Positions 22,961 to 30,663 of a stretch of 30,663 nucleotides of DNA are shown in pieces. Position 1 is the stretch's first letter, and every line of letters starts with the position of its first letter. The notes beneath the pieces were generated by a model. It made no database searches. It worked only from the letters and a program-made list of their open reading frames with translations, and was not told the DNA's origin. The stretch covers positions 1-30,663 of the forward strand of contig JAYMSP010001582.1 in assembly GCA_036897095.1 (NCBI GenBank), read 5' to 3'. A program made the position numbers and the translations under genes. This stretch comes from Plantago elongata (Eukaryota > Streptophyta > Magnoliopsida > Lamiales > Plantaginaceae).

Positions 22961-22966
22961 AATAAA
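22961..22966 (+). terminator. Candidate polyadenylation signal of aconitase
   Basis: AATAAA lies 178 bases after the aconitase stop codon. An earlier GAATAAAC lies at about 22832-22839. Either could direct 3' end formation, since plant signals are loose. Confidence 0.45.
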
Positions 22967-22989
22967 ACCTCAGGTGGATGTTCTACTAG

Positions 22990-24795
22990 GTTTTCCAAGA
23001 TTCAGAAGAGTAACGCAATATACGAGTTTTTCTCGGGGAGGATGGATTGATTCCTCTTTGAATAATTTTTCCTCTGTTTGTTTGACAGAATGTATAGGAC
23101 CATAAGAATGTGGTTTTATGCAATGAACTCTCATCCCTGCTTAAGTTGACGAAACACCAGATTTGAATATAAACGTCATCATAACAAACATCGATAAAAA
23201 CTAGAGATTCAACTTTTTTTTTGCAGTTGATTTTATCGATTTTAAACGTAGTTTAGTCGATTTGGATAGATTTTGAATAATAAGTGAGATTATAAGATGT
23301 AAATTATTGATTTTGCATCAACTAGGTTTAGATTTAGCTTCTTCATACTTGTGATGTTACTTTTAACTTCTTCATACTTGTGATGTTACTTTGGTGAGAT
23401 TATATATTTTTTACCCTTTTCGTTCCAACAAACTTCATATATTTACCAATTTTATTCGTCCTATTAAACTTTAAAAGAAAATTACCCAATAATAACAAAT
23501 AATAAACAATATCAACTTACATAAAAATTACACATTTTACCACTAAAAATACATTTTTGCCTCCTTCATTTTTTTATTATTATTTTAACTTTTCACATAA
23601 AATTACACACGTCAACCTTAATGTATGAAGTTTGATGAGACGGATGGAGTAGCTTTTTTTCAGATGATTTTGAGTTTGTTTCGTTTTAAATCATCAAATT
23701 TTGGTTTTTTTTCTTTCTTCCTATGTTTTCAGTTTATTTTTGGGATTGATGTAGGATGTGAGTGAGAGATAATGCATATACAATCCTGGTAGTTTTGTAG
23801 TTAGATTTTTGTTTGGACAATTATATGATTATTGATAGTTTATTTCACTGGGCGGCTCAGCATATAAGGCCCAACTCCATGAATGGCTTCATTTTCAAAG
23901 TTAACTACAGTTGATTTGGTATGAAAATTTAATTGTATAAGTTTAAATTGAAGTATAATTGTATAGTAAGTAACTTTTAATTGAATTACGAAAATAAAAA
24001 ATAGTATAGAATTAAAATTTTATAAAACCTCGTAAGTGTGGCAAATTTTAATGGTAGTCAATCGACTATGAAAACAAAAAGTTACTATTATCAAAATTAA
24101 AATGGTAGACCAATATGTAAATATGTTTACGATTAAAATAAGTTGTTAATCTATGTGCAAAATATTCTGTTATTTATTATATAATTAAGATACACAATAT
24201 ATTTTTAGTACTTCGATATCCACCTAATAGTAATGGTGTGTGTGTGTAATTATCTTGTTAAGAGCATAGATCTGTCTATATTTAACTGAAATATAAGTTG
24301 TCTAACTTGTCTTCCAGGATACGACTTTCTAATAAGTTTATACTAATAATATGTAGATATGAGCAATTACTAAATGTGCTTGGTTCATGAATAAAATAAA
24401 AAAAATCAAGTTAAAACATCTAAAATTTAATATTTTAGCTCCATACTAAACAATCTTTAGAATTTAAATATTTCCTAGACTTATAAGTACATAATAAAAA
24501 GTCAAAGCCTCAATCTATATTCGCTTTAGGTTTCATAAAAGGTCCAGCCGCCCCCAATTTATCATTTATAAGACCATGATACTTAAATAAAACATTTAGA
24601 TTTTGAAGTATGAGATTCATATGGGTGAAATGAAACGGGACTTTACGTAAATAATTTAAAAAGATTGAGCAGATGGACTGAAGAGCAGTGCATGTAGCGC
24701 CTCCGAATTATAATTCAGATCCATATAGTTTAAAGGGATTTAGAACAATATAGTGCACATTTTTTTCGAAAATCCACATGCGCTGGAAAGTACTT
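22990..24795. other. Intergenic region between aconitase and PPR gene
   Basis: This is AT-rich, with no coding frame recognised. A direct repeat of about 26 bp (CTTCATACTTGTGATGTTACTTTT, at about 23339 and 23369) precedes a complete Stowaway-like element at 23412-23651. The remainder (23660-24795) shows nothing I can name. Confidence 0.55.
23412..23651. mobile_element. Stowaway-like MITE with TA target duplication
   Basis: The element (23414-23649, 236 bp) is flanked by TA on both sides. The left end CCCTTTTCGTTCCAACAAAC and the complement of the right end, CTCCATCCGTCTCATCAAAC, continue as TTCATATAT and TTCATACAT, giving imperfect terminal inverted repeats of about 29 bp. The termini resemble Stowaway (CTCCCTCCGT). 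There is no coding capacity; it would need a mariner-type transposase in trans. Confidence 0.8.
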
Positions 24796-24798
24796 AAT

Positions 24799-24935
24799 GG
24801 GGTGTTTGGATGGAGATTGAATATCTCCATTTGACTCGATGAACAGTGATTTTGGGCCTAAAATACAATTAAAATATCCCACTCAAATGTACATTCAAAC
24901 ACAATTTTAACCAAAATCCATCCAAATGCGTGTAG
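24799..24935. mobile_element. MITE-like element just upstream of the PPR gene
   Basis: The left end GGGGTGTTTGGATGGAGATT and the complement of the right end, CGCATTTGGATGGATTTTGG, share an inverted core TTTGGATGGA. An inner hairpin (GGAGAT/ATATCTCC) follows the left end. It lies 85-220 bp before the PPR ATG, so it may contribute promoter or leader sequence. The right end is shared with 12163-12182. Confidence 0.5.
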
Positions 24936-25019
24936 TTTTTTTCACAGTAACACTCTCCGACCAGTCCAGTCCCCAAATCTCAATCAATCGATCTTCCGGC
25001 AATCCAAGTCTCCTCCGTC

Positions 25020-26810
25020 ATGTTGTTGAGTTACAGCCGCGCCTTTGTACATTTCACTAAATCATCATCTCTTTTTATTTCTTCCTTTTTCCATTCAACA
25101 ACACTATGTAGTACTCCCAACAAACAGCTCATTGACCAGAAGAAGCTACCCAGTTATTTGGATTTCACCGGTGTTGATAAGGTCAGTGATGCTCTTCATT
25201 TGTTTCATCGTATGCTCGCTATGAACCAACCTGTTCCTTCTGTTCACCAATTTACCAAGTTAATGGGTTTTGTTGTCAAAATGAAACACCATAATACTGC
25301 ATTCTACATGTTCGATGAAATGCGCCAAAGGAGGAGTCTCACCTTCAATGAATACACTTTGAATACTGTCATTAATTCCTACTGTCTTCTCAACCGTCTT
25401 CATCTTGCTTTTCCTGTCTTGGCTCTCTTCGTTAAGTCCGGCTTCTCACCTACTACCCCCACCTTCACCACTCTCATTAGAGCCCTCTTATCTCAAAACA
25501 AGGTAGGAGAGGCTGTAGATTTATTCAAAAAATGCTTGACTCAGAAGCTCTGTCAACCTGATGTCGTCATGATTAACACTCTGATCAATGGTCTCTGTAA
25601 AGCTGGAAATACCCCTACTGCCATTAAATTGCTGGAGAATAAATCCTGCAAACCAGACGTTTATGCTTATAATGCAATTATTGATAGATTGTGCAAAGAT
25701 GCTCTGGTTGATGATGCTCTTTCTCTATTTTCTCAAATGGTTGCCAAGGGCATTTCACCCACTGTCGTCACTTATACTACATTGATTCGAGGCTTATGTT
25801 ATTTGGATAGATGGAAAGAGGCCAATGACTTGATACATGAGATGATGGTCATCCATCATATCAGTCCAAATGTTGTTACGTTTAACACCTTGATAGATGC
25901 ATGTTGCAAGAAAGGCAAGATGAAAGAGGCCGAGCATGTGTTGGAAATTATGAAGCAGAAAAGTGTCTCTCCTGATAATTTTACGTGCAGTGCACTCATC
26001 AATGGATATTGTCTTAGAGGAGAAATGAACAAGGCAAGAGATATATTCGAGTTAGTTCTCGATTCAGGTTTTAGGCCCGATGTAGTCACGTATAGTACTT
26101 TGATGGATGGGTATTGTAATAAGGGTGACGTAGATGAAGCTTGGAGACTTTTCATTGAAGTTCCTCGTTCTGGATTAAAACACGACACAATCACTTATAG
26201 CATCATGCTGCGTGGATTACTCCGTGATGGAAGGATAGCTAATGTGGAGAAGCTATTAAATGATATGCGAGCAAACAATGTTACTCTTAATCAAGTAACT
26301 TACTATACCTTGATCAATAGTTTCTGCAAGAATGATGAGATTGATGCGGCCTTTTCAGTTTTGCATACCATGGAAGATAATGGTGTTCCTCCAGGCATAA
26401 TTACATTCAACACCCTCATTCACGGACTATTTGAACATGACAAATATGATGCTGCAATGAATCTATTCCATTCACTTCCTGCAAAAGGCCTGCAACCCAA
26501 TGTTTCGACGTTTACCATTATTATTGGTGCACTTTGCCGCAAAGGATTTCTAGATGAGGCAACACGTATTTTCATGGAAATTGAGAAATGTGGTTGTACT
26601 CCTAACAGTGTTACGTACAATGTTCTTATCAAAGGTTATCTTCAGCAAAATGAGTTTCTCAAAGCAAAGCCGCTATTGGAAGAAATGGCCCGGAAGGGAT
26701 TGTGGCTTAAAAAAGATGTATTTCACATGTTGCATCGTTATTGCGAAGATGATAGTGGAGATAGAGTTCTTCTGGATTTGATCAAAGCCCTTGTACCAAA
26801 AGATGGCTAA
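25020..26810 (+). CDS. P-class pentatricopeptide repeat protein, probably mitochondrial
   Basis: PPR proteins bind organellar RNA, one base per 35-residue motif, and guide processing, stability or translation. This intronless frame gives 596 residues. A Ser/Phe-rich, positively charged N-terminus (about 1-35) looks like a mitochondrial presequence. About 14 tandem P-type motifs run from about residue 75 to 575 (pattern VVTYNTLIxGLCKxGxxxEA...PD), with a half motif before them. There is no E, DYW or SMR domain, so RNA editing or cleavage by the protein itself is not expected. The repertoire resembles the fertility-restorer-like (RFL) branch, but RFL membership needs a tree. The fourth motif, ending NKSCKPD, is about three residues short. 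The start is the first ATG after the C/T-rich leader; the frame is unbroken. Confidence 0.93.
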   Translation: MLLSYSRAFVHFTKSSSLFISSFFHSTTLCSTPNKQLIDQKKLPSYLDFTGVDKVSDALHLFHRMLAMNQPVPSVHQFTKLMGFVVKMKHHNTAFYMFDEMRQRRSLTFNEYTLNTVINSYCLLNRLHLAFPVLALFVKSGFSPTTPTFTTLIRALLSQNKVGEAVDLFKKCLTQKLCQPDVVMINTLINGLCKAGNTPTAIKLLENKSCKPDVYAYNAIIDRLCKDALVDDALSLFSQMVAKGISPTVVTYTTLIRGLCYLDRWKEANDLIHEMMVIHHISPNVVTFNTLIDACCKKGKMKEAEHVLEIMKQKSVSPDNFTCSALINGYCLRGEMNKARDIFELVLDSGFRPDVVTYSTLMDGYCNKGDVDEAWRLFIEVPRSGLKHDTITYSIMLRGLLRDGRIANVEKLLNDMRANNVTLNQVTYYTLINSFCKNDEIDAAFSVLHTMEDNGVPPGIITFNTLIHGLFEHDKYDAAMNLFHSLPAKGLQPNVSTFTIIIGALCRKGFLDEATRIFMEIEKCGCTPNSVTYNVLIKGYLQQNEFLKAKPLLEEMARKGLWLKKDVFHMLHRYCEDDSGDRVLLDLIKALVPKDG

Positions 26811-27080
26811 GATGGATTCTGACCTGCTGCTAGTGTGAAGTTAGGTTCAGGACTTGTGTAAAATGGTTATTATCCTGTAGGATACAAAACATTGAAGAAT
26901 AGGTTAACAATCAGCAATCAACTGGTGATTACTATCGAAATCTTCAATATTTTATTTCTTTTCAGTATTATCTTTCTAGTCTCACATTATTATACTTAAA
27001 GTTTCTGCAATCATCATTTTGCTACCCTTTTCTCACGTTCCTTGGTAGTTTGTGGATACGGGATATGTAGTTATAAGTAA
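26811..27080. other. 3' region of the PPR gene
   Basis: Non-coding sequence, probably 3' UTR, ends near a T-rich stretch at about 26945-27000. No standard AATAAA was noted before the Stowaway-like element that follows. Confidence 0.4.
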
Positions 27081-27082
27081 TA

Positions 27083-27308
27083 TACTCACCCCGTCCCGAT
27101 TTAGTAGTCTCGCTTTTCATTTTGGGATTTTTCGATTTAAAAGTTCAACTTCCTTAAATAGAAATCTATCTCTTCTACTTTATACATTATCTCTCATACT
27201 TTATTCACTATTTCTACTACTTTATCCAATTACATTTATAATTTATTGTATTTTTCTTAAAATTTGTGTTCGGTCCCGCAGAACTTTCGAACCGGAACGG
27301 AGTGAGTA
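27083..27308. mobile_element. Stowaway-like MITE downstream of the PPR gene
   Basis: The element (27085-27306, 222 bp) has TA on both sides (27083-27084, 27307-27308). The left end CTCACCCCGTCCCGATT and the complement of the right end, CTCACTCCGTTCCGGTT, form terminal inverted repeats. The interior is C/T-rich on this strand (TCTACTTTATACATTATCTC type), as is common in this family. No coding capacity. Confidence 0.85.
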
Positions 27309-27374
27309 GTTCCAAGAGATGTACTAATTAAGAAGATTGTTGTGATAATTAACCTACCAATTTCTTTACTAAGT

Positions 27375-27950
27375 CTCATAAAAGTCTTCCTACATTTAAA
27401 GAATTCGGAGAGACCCCTAATTTTTAACACATATTATTTAGTTTTTATATAAATAACATGTGGTTTAATTTTTACCAATATTTGTCTAGTTTTTCATATT
27501 ATATTATTATATTGTGCATTTGTGTTGAACCGTCTAATTTTTAGTATGTATTGTCCAGTTTTTACAACATATTATCTAATTTTGTAACTGTATTGTCAGT
27601 TTTATAAATGATCTTGTTTAGCTTTATTACTTGTTCATCAATTTTATTCGGTGTAATCTATATTGTCTTGTTTTACATTATATCATCTAGTTTTTACATT
27701 ATATTGTCTAGTTTATAAAAATAATTCTTTAATTTTACATGATATTAAATTAAATTTACACTATTATTTAGTTTTTACATTATATTGTCTAGTTTTTACT
27801 TGATTCGTTTTTAGTGAGATCGGGTCAAAAGATCCGCGAAAAATCATATAAAGTTAAGTTGCGAAAAAAGGTAAAATTGTCTAATTTTACTATTTTGAGG
27901 GAACTTTCTAAACTCTTCAAAATGTAGGGGTCTCTCGCAAGACGGACTCC
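27375..27950. repeat. Degenerate array of TTTTTACATTATATTGTCTAG units inside an inverted repeat
   Basis: Between about 27440 and 27800 the motif TTTTTACATTATATTGTCTAG recurs in many diverged forms roughly every 20-40 bases. The array is bracketed by GGAGAGACCCCTAAT (about 27407) and its near-complement TGTAGGGGTCTCTC (about 27924). This looks like a decayed DNA element with internal tandem repeats; the family is not recognised. Confidence 0.55.
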
Positions 27951-28062
27951 AGTTTCTTTTATTATATAAATGTTATGCTGCTACTTTGTGAAGTACTAAT
28001 CCATTACTCTCGTTATTCCATAGGCTTCATATCAGCAACAACATCATATTGTCTTGACTTCT

Positions 28063-28703
28063 TGATGCAATATGAAAACCTCCATGGAATATTTTTATTA
28101 TTATAATTTTTTTTAGTTATTTGATATTTGACATTTTCCTTTTTATCAGTTAATTAGAATTTGGTATTATCCATATTTTTAGTTAATTAGGATTTGTTAT
28201 TATCTTTTTAGTTGGTTAAGAGTTCATAATTGAATAGAATTTGGTTAGAATGGCGACTTATCCATTCAGTGACTTTAGCACTGGATGTTCCCAAAACGGG
28301 TACTGTCAGGTCGGGTCAATTAGGGAATTGAGATAATGAAAATCATTTTCGATTTTATTTTTTAGTTGAAATTTTAGGTGGTTCTCGAAAAAAGATAGTG
28401 AAAAAATTTATCCCTAGAGTCGATACAAAAAGGAATGTATAAACCAATGCTTCCATAAATTTGATCGTGGTTTACAATCATAACTTACCTACCTATTTGT
28501 TTTTCATTTTTTTATATTTCATTTTAAAGAACACATCAGTTTTATCTATTTAAGTACTTTGTGGTTATTGAGAAGACAGTTTAGTTGATTATTGAATAAA
28601 AATCGAGGGTTTCCTCTCAAATATGTCAATTCTTCGGTATCCTGCTGGATCAACGAAGCTTTGAATTATCGTTCTTCTTTGCTTGCCCACGCACGCTGCA
28701 TCA
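28063..28703 (+). repeat. 5' LTR
   Basis: It aligns with the 3' LTR from TGATGC to GCATCA. It carries a TATA-like TATTTAAG (about 28548-28555) and an AATAAA (28595-28600), the usual U3/R signals. It lacks the GGATCG found after TGATGC in the 3' LTR and in the receptor-kinase copy, and has about 287 extra bases (28251-28537) relative to the 3' LTR. Confidence 0.9.
28251..28537 (+). repeat. Segment present in the 5' LTR but absent from the 3' LTR
   Basis: The 5' LTR reads TTGGTTAGAA, then this segment, then AGTTTTATCTATTTAAG. The 3' LTR goes directly from TTGGTTAGG to AGTTCTATATATTTAAG. The segment has no obvious terminal repeats or target duplication, so it may be original U3 sequence deleted from the 3' copy, or an insertion. 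Confidence 0.75.
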
Positions 28704-28704
28704 G

Positions 28705-28718
28705 TTGGTATCAGCTCC
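28705..28718 (+). other. Primer binding site (initiator-Met tRNA type)
   Basis: TTGGTATCAG lies one base after the 5' LTR end. The usual plant Met-tRNAi primer site begins TGGTATCAGAGC; here the match holds for TGGTATCAG and then diverges (CTCCC). Confidence 0.8.
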
Positions 28719-28734
28719 CAGCCGATCTTGAGTC

Positions 28735-29679
28735 ATGTCGTACGAGAGACAGAGGAGAGCCAACCGTTGTGCCCATATTGCCAACAATTGTTCCCATATT
28801 GAATATGTCGATATGTGGAAGAATAGTGTCAATCTGTGGAGGGAGATTGATCAATTGGCGTGTCGATTGGATGAATTTGTCAATAAGCAATCTCGTGATT
28901 GATGCGCTCGTAGAAAACTAACCAATCCACAGTTTCAGATTTTCGAAGAATTTTCTAAATCATCCGATAAGGTAATTGTTTCCAATTTTTCATATGATTT
29001 GAAAGATTTATTTACGTTCGTTGATGAAAGCGATAATAAATCTGCAAATTGGGATGGTGAACCGATATGTGATGTGTATGAAGATTTAGAAGAGAACAAA
29101 AATGCTTTGACAGTTTGGGATCAAATAGGAGTTGATTCAGGTCGAGATGGCGAAAGAATCGCGCGAAACGGACCACAAAATAGCCTGGAATCGCGAACAG
29201 CATGCTGGCGAGTGCAGTTCATGCGCCAGAAGGAGGTATCGCGCAACCGAAGTGTTTCTACGCGTGAAGGCGCGTCCGATGTCAGATCGGAGCGAGGTCG
29301 GTCTCGTTGGATTCGTAAGACGGTTCTCCAGGTGATGGTGTTGATAACTGGTTGTTATGGTGTCCTAAAAAGCGACACAAATCCTTTGAAATTGAAAGAA
29401 GAACTCGTGAAAGACGAAGATGGATCTATTGCTAAAGATGAAGCGTTCAATATTCGTGAGTTATCACACGTCACAGGTGTGCTACAATTTGTTGACGATG
29501 TCCGACATGTGTTTGATAGAGGGAAGAATAATGCGGCTTATGATTCGAGGACGAATCTTTTCTGCCCTGGAGAGAATGATGCGGATCGAATATGGAAACC
29601 TCCATGGAATATTTTTACTGTTATATTTTATTTTCTTAGTTATTTGATATTTGATATTTTCCTTTTTATTAGTTAATTA
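28735..29679 (+). pseudogene. Degenerate retrotransposon reading frame with one in-frame stop
   Basis: A frame opens at the ATG 28735, soon after the PBS, where gag would start, and has a TGA at 28900-28902. The same frame is then open to about 29676, running into the 3' LTR. The first 55 residues are basic and Cys-containing; the later part is charged, with no zinc knuckle or pol motif. Residues around 29545-29580 (DSRTNLF, GENDAD) resemble the C-terminal tail of plant Ty3/gypsy polyproteins. Internal parts may also be frameshifted. It is best read as remnants of gag and pol ends joined by a large deletion. No function is expected. Confidence 0.5.
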
Positions 29680-29935
29680 GAATTTGGTATTATCCATATT
29701 TTTATAGTTAATTAGAATTTGATATTATCTTTTTAGTTGGTTAAGAGTTTATAGTTGAATAGACTTTGGTTAGGAGTTCTATATATTTAAGTACTTTGTG
29801 GTTATTGATAGAAGAAAGTTTAGTTGATTATTGAATAAAATTCAAGAGTTTCCTCTCAAATATGTCAATTCTTCGGTATCCTGCTGGATCAACAAAGCTT
29901 TGAATTGCGTTCTTCTTTGTTATCCTGCTGCATCA
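29577..29935 (+). repeat. 3' LTR
   Basis: It starts TGATGCGGATCGAATATGGA and ends CTGCTGCATCA. It shares TATTTAAG (about 29786-29793) and AATAAA (29834-29839) with the 5' LTR. Near its end it lacks the TTGCCCACGCACG present in the 5' LTR and in the receptor-kinase relic. Confidence 0.9.
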
Positions 29936-29940
29936 CTTCT

Positions 29941-30534
29941 GCTGATTCTTTACTTGTCATGTGTGAAATTAACTAGGCATTTAAGTGTTCTCCTTCATAG
30001 CCAGGTTATAAACATTCAAGTGCATTTTATTCATATTAACTAGAATCCTTAATACAACTTATGATATTATAGTATGCATTGATAGCTTGGGATTATTCTG
30101 TGTGTGTACTAGAGATTTTTGCTAGACATTACTCTTTTGCCCTCTCTGTGTTTGATGTAATGTCTCGGGCTCTTGGCAAATTTTCTCTTCTGATCACTAC
30201 ACTTGTTTTGTTCTGATTGACATTGATGTATATATAAGTTTGCCTTACTTACGAGTTGTGTAAGATCAATATCTGGTTAATTCAACCTAACTGAACCGAA
30301 CTTCTGTAGGCCTTCTAAACGAAGTCAAACAAATGGACTGCCTGCTAAAATTATGCTGTAGAGCTAGTTCCTGGATGTTGAAAAGAATTATGTGTGTAGA
30401 GCAGTACATGTGTAGTTGATGTATCTTCTCTACTTGGAATGAAAATCTAATTTCCTCCCAGGAAAAAACAATACCAAATGATATGAACAATATAGTCCGA
30501 CCTCCTAAAAGTCGTTATAATACGTCACGAATTA
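29941..30534. other. Non-coding sequence right of the retrotransposon
   Basis: This is AT-rich sequence with T-rich patches (30110-30240). No gene, RNA or element end was recognised. Confidence 0.4.
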
Positions 30535-30551
30535 TCAAGACGAACCTATAA

Positions 30552-30663
30552 CTATCTCGCAATGGGGGCCGTCACTAGAGAAGGTGCCGGCTCCACCACT
30601 TCCCCACGACGGCCTCTCTTGAAAATAGGCTTCCACAAGTATCGGGCCGGCTCCACCACTTCC
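30552..30663 (-). other. GC-richer segment with open minus-strand frames at the window edge
   Basis: The last 110 bases are clearly richer in G+C than the flank. Two minus-strand frames are open to the right edge, closing at 30552-30554 and 30535-30537. One reads EVVEPA twice, 20 residues apart. A direct repeat of GCCGGCTCCACCACTTCC lies at 30585-30602 and 30646-30663. This could be the 3' end of a gene or the start of a repeat array; no family is recognised. Confidence 0.3.

Larger units (their letters stand above)
28058..29940 (+). mobile_element. Non-autonomous LTR retrotransposon with intact ends and target duplication
   Basis: The element (28063-29935) has a 5' LTR (28063-28703, 641 bp), a PBS, an 873-bp interior, a purine-rich tract just before the 3' LTR (TGGAGAGAA) and a 3' LTR (29577-29935, 359 bp). 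Both LTRs begin TGATGC and end GCATCA. The 5-bp target duplication CTTCT lies at 28058-28062 and 29936-29940. There is no protease, reverse transcriptase, RNase H or integrase, so it must rely on a partner element. The interior frame ends in residues resembling the tail of plant Ty3/gypsy polyproteins (DSRTNLF, then GENDAD), which suggests a deletion derivative of a Ty3/gypsy element; this is inferred. Confidence 0.92.

Noticed and set aside
25856..26632. Minus-strand frames of 70-112 codons across the PPR gene
   Set aside because: They are shadows of the repetitive PPR coding sequence.
1..30663. tRNA, rRNA, snoRNA, CRISPR or bacterial-type elements
   Set aside because: No cloverleaf with A and B boxes, rRNA core or repeat-spacer array was noticed. 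The check was by eye, so small RNAs could be missed.

Overview
The window is nuclear DNA of a flowering plant: AT-rich, with intron-split genes using GT/AG borders, a wall-associated receptor kinase, a pentatricopeptide repeat (PPR) protein, Stowaway-type miniature transposons and an LTR retrotransposon primed by initiator-Met tRNA. Protein similarity points to a eudicot, perhaps an asterid; the species cannot be fixed from sequence alone.

Layout, left to right. (1) 915-990, minus strand: first coding exon, with mitochondrial presequence, of a glycine cleavage H protein whose remaining exons lie left of the window. (2) 1780-2250: two intron-like repeat units with no exons. (3) 2334-5395, minus: a four-exon wall-associated receptor-like kinase carrying an extra, tandemly duplicated EGF exon. 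(4) 7215-11071, plus: a five-exon dienelactone hydrolase family protein whose first intron holds three more copies of the repeat seen at 1780-2250. (5) 11072-15040: about 4 kb without a gene, with decayed miniature elements. (6) 15041-22782, plus: a complete 20-exon aconitase with a long organellar presequence. (7) 25020-26810, plus: an intronless P-class PPR gene. (8) 27083-27308: a Stowaway-like element; 28058-29940: a non-autonomous LTR retrotransposon with intact ends and target duplication. (9) The right edge turns GC-richer and holds a short direct repeat and open minus-strand frames.

The genes form no operon. Three of the five (H protein, aconitase, PPR) are nuclear genes for probable mitochondrial proteins: photorespiratory glycine oxidation, the TCA cycle and organellar RNA processing. 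This may be chance.

The most interesting structure is in the receptor kinase. A deleted solo LTR of the same family as the retrotransposon 24 kb away sits in an intron, flanked by a 5-bp target duplication. A later tandem duplication of about 370 bp, joined at a shared GGG glycine codon, copied the EGF exon together with that LTR, giving an in-frame third EGF domain that has since changed mainly at nonsynonymous sites. No wholly new biological system was recognised.
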